Part shown: piece after piece, positions 13,001 through 20,584 of the stretch | Position numbering within the stretch: position 1 is the stretch's first letter | Layout of the letters: each line of letters starts with the position of its first letter | Assembly (NCBI GenBank): GCA_914767715.1 | Contig: OU612067.1 | Location: 23,412,162-23,472,161, forward strand | From: Membranipora membranacea | Lineage: Eukaryota > Bryozoa > Gymnolaemata > Cheilostomatida > Membraniporidae | DNA length: 60,000 bases | Reading direction: 5' to 3' | The notes under the pieces: model-generated | The model's input: the letters and a program-made list of their open reading frames with translations, nothing else | What the model was told of the DNA's origin: nothing | The model's database searches: none | Position numbers and translations under genes: made by a program

Positions 13001-16000
13001 TTTTAGATTTGAGGAGTTTGATGTTGAATCAAGCGTTAATGGCAACTGCCAGTATGATTACCTAGCTGTATACGACGGCACAACTGTAGATTCGTCCAAC
13101 TTGATTGGTCGATATTGTGGTGACGTGTTACCTGACAACGTGAAGTCTACGTCTAACACCATGACCGTTCAGTTCAAAACAGATGGTAGTGTGGCAAAGG
13201 GTGGATTCAGGGCAGTCTATCAGGAGACTCATGGTAAGATATGATGCCAGAAATATAGAGGGCTACTTATGAGACCTGCATATCTACTTGTCATATTTAC
13301 ATACGATTTGGGAGTTACATAACCACTTTTCAATCTTCTGGTAGAAATGCTGTTGGAGCTTCAATGAAATTGTTGATCAGAAAGATTACAAAAGTGTTTT
13401 AAAAATTCATTGTGGCAGATTTTTTCCATGAACAACTTCATCAAATGAATCATCCAATAGCTTAAACCACTGCTGCCACACAGCCAAATATGTGTTTATT
13501 GAATCATGTATAGCTCAGAACTAATAAATTGAGGCTGCAATTTCCACATTGTCACCTAATGAGCGAATAATTTGCACAAACTGGTTGTCGAAATTAGGGT
13601 ATGAAATTGATTATCTACTTATCTTATCTTATCTTACTGGTGGAAATTAATGACTTCATCAGCTTGTGCCTAAATTTCATGCCCTGATTTTGAAGATCAG
13701 TTTGTGCAAATTATTTGCCCATTAAGTGACAATTCCAGATTAAGTCTCAATTAGTTAATATGGAGCTATACAGATTTCAATGAGCACAAATTTGCCTGAG
13801 TGGCAGCAGTAGCTAAAGGGTAAATCGTTTGAGCATTAACATGTTACTGTTGTAGGCGAGGCTCAGGGATGCGGAGGTAGACTTAACAACACAAGTGGTA
13901 CCATCACACCAGTAATCGGCTCAGATAGCATGTACCTGCCAAATCTGGATTGTGTGTGGACTATAACTGTACCAGATAACAAGGTCATAGCTATTAACTT
14001 GACCCAGATTGTTATAGAGTCTGGCAGTAGCTCTGATAGTGGATGTGAATATGATGGCCTTGAGGTGAGTTATTGTGACCAGGGATTCAGGCCATAAGCA
14101 GTGCTATAAGTGGACTCTTTTTGTTGTGGGTACTCTAACTCTAACTCTCTGGGTTTAAAGTTGTTTTGAGAAATATTTGCTTTTTCTAGATCAAACTATG
14201 CAGAAATATAGATGTGTAATAGTATGATTGATTTCTTGTCCAAAGAGACAACTACACACTGTTTTGCGCAGAATCCAGTGTGGACTGTGTTCTAAAGATT
14301 CCCCTTCTATTTTTTTTGTTGGAACTCAGTTCCCACCAGTTCCCACTCACTCAGAACTCATAAGTCATAAATCGAGTTGATGCTGTTGCTAACTCATCAC
14401 CCAGAGAAGTTTATGCAATGTATTGTTGACTCGAAGTTTTTAAAAACAAGTGAATTTGCCATGATTGTATACATGATGTACAAGTTGCGCATGTATCTGC
14501 ATACGAAGATAAAAGTGGCATAGCATATTCCCAAGGTGACATCGTTTTTATAATTCAAAATTAGCTGAGAGATGGAATGACAGCACAAGATCAGAAGCTG
14601 ACGACTAATATATGTGGTACTTCAGCAGACAGATACTTCACCTCCTCTTCTAATATGCTCAGAGTCAGATTCTACTCAGATCCCTCCATATCTGGTTCTG
14701 GATTCAACTTCGCCTATTCTGCTGTAGATCGTAAGTAGTGATTACTTATTTATCTGCTCAATCGATGCTGAAATTATATCTTTGGATCGGCAAATATTAT
14801 CACATCTAGTTGAACATCTAGTTTTTCTGTAGTAGAGCTCATACCACCAGCACAGGGCAGCACCTGCGCTGTAAGTATTCAGTTTGTGTTAGAGAGTTAG
14901 CAGCCCTAACTTCATATACTGGACTTGCTCTATTGGGTTTCGTTGTTCAATTTATTGACTTATATTACAGCACTATGTGGAGGAATTAGAGAGGCATCGG
15001 TCAATGCTTCTGGTACAATTCAGTCACCAAATTACCCACAAGGCCCTAGCGGTACACCTGTCAACTGTAGATGGGTTATTGGAGCACCTGTTGGTAAACA
15101 AGTAAGACTTACTGTCACCAACATGGCCATAACTGGAGACTGTAAAGAAAATTGTCTTCAGTTCAGAGATCAGCCTCTCACCACTCAGGTAAATCATTAA
15201 TATGCCTTTATCTTCAAAAATAGGAATTGAAAGCTTGAATGGAAAGACCTCAGTACATGAAAAAAGAAGAAATTTTTTGAAAGAAAATAGGGTTTTTTAT
15301 ATTGCAGTTTCTGTTATCTATCACTGCCATGGCTAAGTTGCCGATTTGAGTTGAAAAATAACTGAAATTCAATCTACTGACATATGCACTCATGTCATAA
15401 TATATGTGTACATTTAGCCTTGGTTGTTTCGTAACCCCTCAATCTGTTGTATATCTTAGGTTGGCACAGGGCAGAGTATTCCTCATTGTGGAACACAACT
15501 CCCACAGTCTTTCGACTCATTTGGAAGAGAAGTGCAAGTCAACTTCAAGTATGGAGAGACCGCATCTGGATTCACAGGATTCAGGCTAGAGTATACTGTA
15601 GCAGGTTGGTTATAATGAGTTACTGATGTTCAAATTAAGGTTTCAGATTTTTCTTTGATTGACAAATGAAAACACCCAGTTTTTATGATTGCATTTTAAG
15701 CATTAGTCTAGTTATCAAATGCTGTCAATTTCAGACTGTAATCGCCTGTTCACTCAGATGGATGGTAGAATCACTAGTCCTGGATGGCCTGCTAGTTATT
15801 CTAGTAATGTAGACTGCTATATGAACATCAGCCTGCCAGCCAATTCCAACAACAGGATAGCTATCTATTTCAATGCCTTTAGTATTGAGGCTCATGCCAA
15901 CTGTGAATATGATTATCTAGAGGTGAGTTGCAAAGCAGAACGCTAGAGCTGTAGTATGTTATCTTCCGCTTTTTTTGGAGTAGGTCATCCCCTCATGAAT

Positions 16001-18081
16001 GATGGGAAGATGTTTTCTAATAAGAAAATGTACAAATGGATAGTTATTACAAAAATATCAAGCGAGAAATATATACTGGTATCTTGGTTGGACGATGTGT
16101 TGGCTTCGATTAGCTCTGAATTCAAATCAGATGAAAGCAAAACCGTTGGCTAATCCTAGGACCATCTATTGATAGTTGATAGATTAATATTTATAGTTTT
16201 CTAAGTGTTTATGAACTCATAATTGTACAGGTGTTTGATGGACCTCTAGCTATTGATAGTGCGAGAACAGGCAAGCACTGTGGCAGTAGTGTTCCAGGCC
16301 CACTGCTATCCACCGGTACAGATATGGTGCTACATTTTGTGACTGATAGCAGCGTACATGTCGAGGGATTTGACATAACATATGTAGCGAGTCAGAGTGG
16401 ATGCGGAGGAACAATAACTTCTATAACTGGAGGCTTTGCCAGTCCAACTGCCAGAGATCCTGGTAAGTTTTCACTTTCAACTTTAATTGGTGATAACGCT
16501 GCAGTAACAGTAACAGTAACATTCACTTATTGTCGTAATGTCTCACGGTCTGACTTAACTTTCAGCTAAGCTCATTGTAGAGTTGAGTCATTGCTAAGTT
16601 GAGTTGAGTCATCATTAGCTTTAGTGCGGTAAGGCTTTCTAGGTTAAAATCAAGGTCAACTAAGTAGGCTATGGCTTGCAAATTATCAGAGACTTCTAAG
16701 AGGAGTAATCAACGGAGCAGCTAGTACAATAAGTCAGACTGTCAGACTGTAACTGTCACTATCAGACACCAAATAACAATGGTAGTAGAGTAAATGTACA
16801 AAAGAAGCAATTCCTAGGTCATCGAATCCAGTATGGAAATGAATCCATTTCCATACTGCTTTTTGCAGACTGTTTTTTTCCTTTCTTCTTTGGCAAATTA
16901 TTATGATTATGATTATTATGATTATGATGTCAATAGAAGTATCAAACAAAAATCCAGAGCTGACCATTTAGCAATGATTATTGTCAGACAACTCCTCAAT
17001 TGTTGAACAAAGCCAGAGGTACATTGCAATATGTCGACATGACTCATCAATCACGTTGTTTGTTTTTAGCCACATGTGAATGGGTGATACAACTACCTAC
17101 CAGGCTGCGGCCAGCTCTCGTCTTTAGCGTGATGGACTTGAGACAGAATAACACAGCATGTCCAACTTCATATGTAGAAGTTAGAAATGGTGGTACATCC
17201 TCCTCCCCTCTCATGGGACGCTTCTGTAATGTGAGTATTATGACGATACTGTTCTCAGGAATATTGGCGACGCGCAATTAAGCTAGGGCCTGATGTTACA
17301 CTAGCTGTTTAGTTTGACACATTTTGCTCTACTTTTTTTGCAAAAACAAAAATTGTTGTCTAGACAGGCTGTCCTGGCTGTCCAAACAATTGGTGGGTCC
17401 TATCAGTACACATTGATGTCTGAATATTTCTATGTAATGTTGGTAATATTTGCTATTGATCTTTGCTTGTATGCTGTTATCTACTGTAGAAGTGTAATGC
17501 TGCATGACATATGTGGGTTAATGTGGGTTAAAATCGCAAGTTTTTGTCTCTGTTCGAAGACTAAGAAATAAAAGTGCCTTGAGGGCGCGGCCGCCATATT
17601 CGGCATCAAGTTGCTCTCAGTTTGTAAGCAGGTTGGAGAACACCTGAGGCGGGATTCAAACCGGAGACCTCTAAAGCTTGCGCGTCAGACAGCAGGCGCT
17701 ACCAACCAACTGAGCTACCTCCTACTGCTATGTTTTTGTTTATGTTCTTGCTTTGTCATTGGCTGGTGTCACAATTTTGATTGGCTCCCAACAGCCAATC
17801 AAATTTAAAGCCCAAATGTTTGGCCAAATGCCCAGACTATGTGTAAATGCATCCAAGGAGCACTTTATACCAAGCACCTCCATTATGTTATAACATCTGC
17901 CTTGTTTCATTTGCAGAATGATGTCCCACAGTTGACGGGTCAAAGTAACCAGTTATACGTCAAATTTGTCACAACACAAACTCTAGATAGCGAAGCTAAG
18001 TTTATAGCTTCATATACGTCAGCTGAGCAAGGCGGTGGGACATTCCGGCAGCCCCTCATACCATTAAACATCGGCAAATAG
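35..18081 (+). CDS. Cubilin-like multi-CUB protein, 3' part (36 exons, 17 CUB domains plus a partial one)
   Basis: Spliced gene read through 36 exons with matching phases: 35-203, 470-567, 931-1096, 1423-1555, 1777-1976, 2274-2455, 2661-2874, 3065-3264, 3586-3741, 4033-4214, 4500-4673, 5064-5251, 5755-5933, 6362-6580, 6835-6984, 7218-7399, 7642-7810, 7976-8077, 8518-8664, 8809-8967, 9203-9324, 9886-10114, 10493-10716, 11148-11283, 11704-11859, 12218-12403, 12772-12898, 13007-13233, 13856-14064, 14565-14730, 14971-15188, 15460-15604, 15735-15922, 16231-16462, 17070-17230, 17917-18081. Each CUB shows the CGG start, SPNYP, CxW, YDYLEV, RYCG and SD..GGF landmarks. Most domains start at a phase-1 intron. 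CUB domains bind proteins, often through Ca2+; cubilin is a secreted, membrane-associated uptake receptor. No transmembrane or GPI segment follows the last CUB, as in cubilin. No EGF, LDLa or catalytic domain is visible. The start lies outside the window. A frameshift near 3136 and a TAG at 10579 break the frame, so it may be a pseudogene, a mutant allele or an assembly with errors. Confidence 0.9.
1423..1976 (+). CDS. CUB 2
   Basis: Exons 1423-1555 and 1777-1976. CGGNFTATHG start, TPSYPDPYP, CIW, then FDIEN, RDYVEIRDG, GRYCG and RFRSD. The internal intron is phase 2 and sits before FDIE, not after YDYLE as in most neighbours. The acceptor at 1421-1422 is AAG-type. Ca2+ residues Glu, Asp, Asp are kept. 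Confidence 0.85.
2274..2874 (+). CDS. CUB 3 with a Thr/Pro-rich tail
   Basis: Exons 2274-2455 and 2661-2874. The usual opening Cys is missing: the first residues read LTGGDM where CGG is expected, so the first disulfide is probably lost. SPLYPRNYPHNADHTW follows (His in place of the second Cys), then FDIETGSTCQYDYLQ. After the last strand comes a short linker rich in Thr, Pro and Gly (VTTPGTTLEPGTTPG), a likely O-glycosylated spacer and the only such linker seen between CUBs here. Confidence 0.85.
3065..3741 (+). CDS. CUB 4, with a one-base frameshift
   Basis: Exons 3065-3264 and 3586-3741. It begins GCNFELVATDSAQNLTSPNW, then the frame breaks at about 3135-3136: one frame gives SPNWPEA before the break, the other gives DNDMDCTWTIRSTGG after it. 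Without a missing base the reading would pass smoothly from the NWPEA stretch to CTW. Beyond the break LDIEASATCLYDALQIYDG and RFTSDVSV are intact, so the Ca2+ residues persist. A real mutation or an assembly base error are both possible. Confidence 0.8.
4033..4673 (+). CDS. CUB 5, without the calcium site
   Basis: Exons 4033-4214 and 4500-4673. CGGILTEAQGVILSPNNP, CQWMI, then FSLPNSNNCTADRL and WAYCGNG. The calcium-site Glu is replaced by Pro, and the loop that normally reads SD.S..GGF is SDSSQDTSGNF in a shifted context, so Ca2+ binding is doubtful. Confidence 0.82.
5064..5933 (+). CDS. CUB 6
   Basis: Exons 5064-5251 and 5755-5933. It starts KSVVCGGHLL at a phase-0 boundary, unlike the usual phase 1. 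SPGFGENNYPHNADCVW, FDLENHVT, CNYDYLDVWDGG, KLCG, VTDDSVGKGGF. The internal intron is phase 2. Ca2+ residues kept. Confidence 0.86.
6183..6316 (-). repeat. tRNA-derived SINE (intron of the CUB gene)
   Basis: On the minus strand the head reads as a tRNA-like pol III promoter: A box TAGCTCAATTGG, then about 35 bases to B box TGTTTGAATCC. A non-tRNA body follows. It lies antisense in the intron before CUB 7. The arms do not pair well enough for a working tRNA. Confidence 0.6.
6362..6984 (+). CDS. CUB 7, without the calcium site
   Basis: Exons 6362-6580 and 6835-6984. NCGGTIIGASGLIQSPLYP, then CERF where CxW is usual. The Glu position reads FQLSNQ, YD is GQD, and SD is KSNSND, so all three calcium positions have drifted. 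GSYCGRS is kept. Confidence 0.82.
7218..7810 (+). CDS. CUB 8
   Basis: Exons 7218-7399 and 7642-7810. A textbook CUB: CGGQLTTPTGSIQSPNYPG, CTWLI, FNIEVHSNCFYDYLEVRNG, GRYCGNN, FRSDSSVSNGGF. The internal phase-0 intron falls exactly after YDYLE. Ca2+ residues kept. Confidence 0.9.
7976..8967 (+). CDS. CUB 9, in three exons
   Basis: Exons 7976-8077, 8518-8664 and 8809-8967. CGGLINPSSGDVGYIVTPGY, a long spacer, then CEWVIEG, FKLEHDGECRYDFLLVHEG, GRFCSN (Ser for the usual Gly), FASDVSVQHEGF. All four splice boundaries are phase 1, so this domain is cut twice in the same phase. Ca2+ residues kept. Confidence 0.86.
9203..10114 (+). CDS. CUB 10
   Basis: Exons 9203-9324 and 9886-10114. CGGVLQSESGVITSPNYP, CAWEI, then FNLESSTKCEYDYLAIFNGG, LCQSS instead of CG, and FVSDYSASGSGF. 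The internal phase-0 intron lies about 20 codons earlier than in CUB 8. Ca2+ residues kept. Confidence 0.87.
10325..10396. repeat. Short foldback element
   Basis: Inverted arms of about 26 bases, both reading close to GATGTGTTGGCTCTGATTGG toward the centre, with ctag-like ends and a short loop. Related foldbacks lie at 11418-11487 and 19742-19789. Confidence 0.6.
10493..11283 (+). CDS. CUB 11, with an in-frame TAG at the conserved Trp
   Basis: Exons 10493-10716 and 11148-11283. CGGVFTDLAGNISSQNYPG, then CY followed by TAG (10579-10581) where the C-x-W motif of nearly all other CUBs here has TGG. The frame continues cleanly on both sides (DIMLPAG, FDIESGG, CFYDYIEFF, KYCGTT, FRSDP). A single G to A change explains it. 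Read literally, the protein stops here, losing about six and a half CUBs. Confidence 0.83.
11418..11487. repeat. Short foldback element, same family
   Basis: Ends in tagcaAATGTG on the left and CACATTGGCTAG on the right, with GTTTGG and CCAAAC arms near the centre. The right arm (GATCAGAGCC, CACATTGGCTAG) matches the family seen at 10325 and 19742. Confidence 0.5.
11704..12403 (+). CDS. CUB 12
   Basis: Exons 11704-11859 and 12218-12403. CGGTFDDESGLIFSPGYPN, CDYVI for CxW, FRIE, then NCQYDSVEIFEG, PFCG, FKSDSDTSDDGW. The internal intron is phase 1 directly after the Glu. The intron carries a tRNA-derived SINE. Confidence 0.86.
11937..12092 (+). repeat. Probable tRNA-derived SINE (intron of the CUB gene)
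   Basis: A box-like TGGTGCAATTGATAGAGC, then a B box-like GTTTTCAATCCC about 30 bases on, followed by an unrelated body with CCCCTACAGAATCC and an A-rich end. Same strand as the CUB gene, in the intron splitting CUB 12. Confidence 0.5.
12772..13233 (+). CDS. CUB 13, with a GC-AG intron
   Basis: Exons 12772-12898 and 13007-13233. CGGYLNDSSGLLKSPTHP, CTWLIE, FEEFDVES, CQYDYLAVYDG, GRYCGDV, FKTDGSVAKGGF. The only donor that gives a continuous CUB is GCAAGT at 12899, making a 108 bp GC-AG intron, phase 2 (AG|A, Arg). Ca2+ residues kept. Confidence 0.87.
13548..13732. mobile_element. MITE-like element with 60 bp inverted repeats
   Basis: Left arm 13548-13608 and right arm 13673-13732 are imperfect reverse complements over about 60 bases (outer GTCACYTAATG, middle ATAATTTGCACAAACTG, inner ATGAAATT). 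The 64-base centre holds short tcttatcttatc repeats. It lies in the intron before CUB 14. No coding capacity. Confidence 0.7.
13856..14730 (+). CDS. CUB 14
   Basis: Exons 13856-14064 and 14565-14730. CGGRLNNTSGTITP, CVWTI, VIESGSSSDSGCEYDGLE, then LRDGMT, ICGTS, FYSDPSISGSGF. Standard phase 1 entry, phase 0 internal intron after YDGLE, phase 1 exit. Ca2+ residues kept. Confidence 0.86.
14971..15604 (+). CDS. CUB 15, short and without the calcium site
   Basis: Exons 14971-15188 and 15460-15604. CGGIREASVNASGTIQSPNYP, CRWVIGAP, then MAITGDCKENCLQFRD: no Glu, no YD. The last loop is NFKYGETASGFTGF, without Asp. It keeps the fold landmarks but not the metal site. Confidence 0.83.
15735..16401 (+). 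CDS. CUB 16
   Basis: Exon 15735-15922 and the first part of exon 16231-16462. It starts DCNRLFTQMDGRITSPGWP (no GG after Cys), CYMNI for CxW, FSIEAHANCEYDYLEVFDG, KHCGSS, FVTDSSVHVEGF. Ca2+ residues kept. No intron separates it from CUB 17. Confidence 0.86.
16402..18081 (+). CDS. CUB 17, degenerate last domain and stop
   Basis: Rest of exon 16231-16462 (CGGTITSITGGFASPTARDP), exon 17070-17230 (CEWVIQLP, MDLRQNNTACPTSYVEVRNGG, GRFCN) and last exon 17917-18081. The NYP turn is lost, and the calcium positions read DLRQ, TSY and VTT. After the last strand (FIASYTS) about 20 polar residues end in LNIGK and TAG at 18079-18081. No membrane anchor follows. Confidence 0.82.
16829..16858. repeat. Perfect 13 bp hairpin
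   Basis: Arms 16829-16841 and 16846-16858 are exact reverse complements (CAGTATGGAAATG) around a 4-base loop. In the intron between exons 16231-16462 and 17070-17230. Function unknown. Confidence 0.7.
16896..16930. repeat. Trinucleotide-like microsatellite (TTA/TGA)
   Basis: A run of ttatgattatgatta units in the same intron, about 35 bases. Simple-sequence expansion, no further signal. Confidence 0.7.
17585..17738 (-). repeat. tRNA-derived SINE (last intron of the CUB gene)
   Basis: On the minus strand: a perfect A box TAGCTCAGTTGG and B box GGTTTGAATCC, about 45 bases apart, then a body with a GC-rich stretch (cggccgc). T-stem and acceptor pairings fail at several positions, so it is a tRNA-like head and not a functional tRNA gene. 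Confidence 0.65.
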
Positions 18082-19316
18082 TGGTCACCATCTCTGACAT
18101 AGCTAGCATATTATAACAAAACTCTAATACTTCATATTAATCTTGCAATTTTAAAGAAGGTGCTCTCTTTTTTTCTTTTGATCCCATTATAGATAAACAA
18201 AAAGGCAATGCATTTGACTAAAATCACAAAAGTTTTTCTGTTATTTGCTCATGATAAAGAGAAGATTTGTAAGTTATATCACAACAACATGTTGGTCTCC
18301 CATGGCAGGAGTGTGTGTGGTTCTTAAGTGCCAATTTCATGAATTCTTCTAGAGAAAAGCAATTTTTATATGTCACTTTTCTAACAGGCCATTACCATAC
18401 CTTACACTTTAGCGTGCACATTTGTAAGATTGTCTTCTCATGCTCCAGAGTCGAGCACTGAGACAAACCTATCAAGTCAAAAAATTTATTTCGCTGACTG
18501 ATTTATCATTTATCGCTATTCCAGTCTTTTTCTGTAAATTTTCACCAATATGATATCATTACAAATAATATACATAGAAATATTTCTATATAAAATAAGT
18601 CTTGTGTCGGATAACCAACATACCAACTGGCCCCTCAGTTTAACAAATAGTAAGTAGGAAGCAAATATAGGGAAGAACTTGGCTATTTTAAGATAAAAAG
18701 TGCAGGTGTTTGATATAGTTAGCGTTTAGTTTAGTTTAGTTCCATATAAGGAAAGGATGCATTGTTGTTGTGATTTTGTTTATTACATAATTAAGTCAGA
18801 GATAAAAAGTATGATGACATATGATCAATTTACTACAGAAATGTGGTTTTTCATCAGAAGAGGTAAAACTTGATAGATGAAATGTACGATTATAGAAACG
18901 ATGGATTTGTTATAATAATACACAGCTGTGGCAATGAGCAACCAATATAACACATAATGACACCACTTCTAATGTAGAGGAAGTTAGGTGCTAAGGGAGA
19001 ATCATTTATTAGTGGTGACATGTAGCATTGGGTTTCCAACAGTAAATAACTAATTTGGAAGATTATGACCTCAAGGGCACCCTATACCTATCAACCAATA
19101 GATGATAATCTCAGGATCAATAAACTCATGTTAACTCATATCATATTTTTGTTTTTTCCAAAAGCCGAATAAGGCATCCCGAAGAACATTCCATCCACTG
19201 CAATCATCTATGATAGTCTATAAATCTTGCTGATTGAGAGATTCTATAGTATGAAAATGGCCAAATTATTTCATTGTGACAAGTTGTCTTCTGTTTGATA
19301 TAGAAATGACAACTTC

Positions 19317-19334
19317 AATAAAAATGCAAATAAA
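19317..19334 (+). terminator. Candidate poly(A) signals of the CUB gene
   Basis: Two AATAAA hexamers (19317-19322 and 19329-19334) about 1.24 kb after the CUB stop; another AATAAA lies at 19119-19124. Which one is used cannot be read from the sequence. Confidence 0.4.
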
Positions 19335-19741
19335 CTGTTTGAAATTTTTGTAAATTTGCTTATAATACGTTCCTATCACCAGCCTTTCCTATATCTGACT
19401 CTTTTTGCATTTGATTCCCACACATTAAACTGAGAATGCCCTGCAATTTTGTCATAGAATCAAGCTTTTGCCTGAAATTTGTACTGCCCAGCTCGGCTCA
19501 CCCTCTCTGGTTGGAAAGGGAGGTCCACCAGGGGCAATGTTCGATTATAAGCCAAAATTAAATTAAATTAAAGCCTACCACAGGGTGTGCTGCGCTAATG
19601 AACCCATCCGGATGCCTATCGGATGTCCGCGTTGCATCCAGTGGTTGCCCATTTTGATATATTATTTTTCAAGAGTGAGATTGAAAACTGTTTATGAATG
19701 GTACAACTAAAATGAAATAATATAAGCAAGATTCTAGTAGC

Positions 19742-19789
19742 CTAGACAATGTGTTGACTCTTTCTGATCAGAACAAACACATTGGCTAG
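19742..19789. repeat. Short foldback element, same family
   Basis: Arms ctagacAATGTGTT and AACACATTggctag around a central CTGATCAG palindrome, with a 4-base indel between arms. Third member of the family at 10325 and 11418. Confidence 0.5.
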
Positions 19790-20089
19790 TCTAACATTGA
19801 GTTGTCTGATCAGTACTTATGAGAACATAACTCTAGTTGAATATTCCTTAGCCATTTTCATACACTGAAAATGGCCAAAGCTCTGATTGGCTGAAATCTA
19901 GTTATTAGAACCCATCGGGATGATGAAAATTGACCTTGAACTTGGGACATTTTCATTATGGTGGCCATTTTCTCACCTGGCCATTATAATTGTGGCCGTT
20001 TTCTTTCCTTGGCCATTTTCATATGGAATCGGATACACTGCTGCATCTATGTGTTTGACAATTCTTTCACAAGAAAAATTTTATTTTCA

Positions 20090-20095
20090 CTATTT
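20090..20095 (-). terminator. Candidate poly(A) signal of the ROCO-caspase gene
   Basis: TTTATT on the plus strand gives AATAAA on the minus strand, about 350 bases beyond the caspase stop at 20441. Confidence 0.35.
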
Positions 20096-20440
20096 TGAAT
20101 AATAAAAAACACTCGTATATAATTATAGTTTAAATCAAATATGGGTGATGAGGATAGTGTAGTATGAAAATAGTGTGATAATTTCTTTCAACATTCTCAA
20201 ACGCAAAACCAAACTGTATCAGTTTTTGAGATGAATACTCTAGCTAAAAGTGTTAGGCATATTTAAAGAGAACCCTGTGGTGGGCTTGATTCCACATGGA
20301 TGGTTAGATATATGCCTTTGAAAAGTATAAAATGTATCAGTTCATAGGGGATCACACAACATAAAGTGCAGAAACGTCTTAATTATTGGGATACCTATTA
20401 GACTTATATATATTATTGTTCTGTCGTAGGGTATATGTGT

Positions 20441-20584
20441 TTAGCGACGTGGGTTGAAACCAGGGAACAGATACAGCTTTCTTCCCTTAGTCAAGGTTTT
20501 AAATGGTACAGCTGTCTGCCCTGAACAGCTATCAGGATATTTCTCTGCTAATGATTTACTCTCTCGGCTCACTCTGTCCTGTAC
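20441..20584 (-). CDS. Caspase p10, C-terminal exon
   Basis: Encodes VQDRVSRESKSL through to GFNPRR and TAA. The order VxDRV, an acidic stretch, Q-x-A-V-P-F, TLTKxLYLFPG matches the end of caspase small subunits (V.RRVA..F, Q.P...S.L.K.LYF). The acceptor gttttgcag precedes position 20584. The tail ends a few residues after the last strand, typical for caspases. Confidence 0.85.
   Translation of the reverse strand, partial: VQDRVSRESKSLAEKYPDSCSGQTAVPFKTLTKGRKLYLFPGFNPRR

Larger units (their letters stand above)
18082..20440. other. Tail-to-tail intergenic space
   Basis: No exon of either gene is recognisable. It holds the presumed 3' UTRs, a short gtttagtttag repeat near 18725, a possible SINE with a (TTAAA)n tail near 19480-19575, a foldback element at 19742, and several ggccattttc motifs between 19850 and 20030, two of them in inverted orientation around 19851-19876. 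Nothing coding is supported. Confidence 0.6.

Noticed and set aside
14833-14870. Possible micro-exon between CUB 14 and CUB 15 (acceptor ttctgtag, donor gtaagt)
   Set aside because: Its 38 bases change the phase from 1 to 0, while the CUB 15 exon needs phase 1; direct splicing of 14730 to 14971 works.
17640-17735. Functional tRNA gene on the minus strand
   Set aside because: The A and B boxes are good, but T-stem and acceptor pairs fail; better read as a SINE head.
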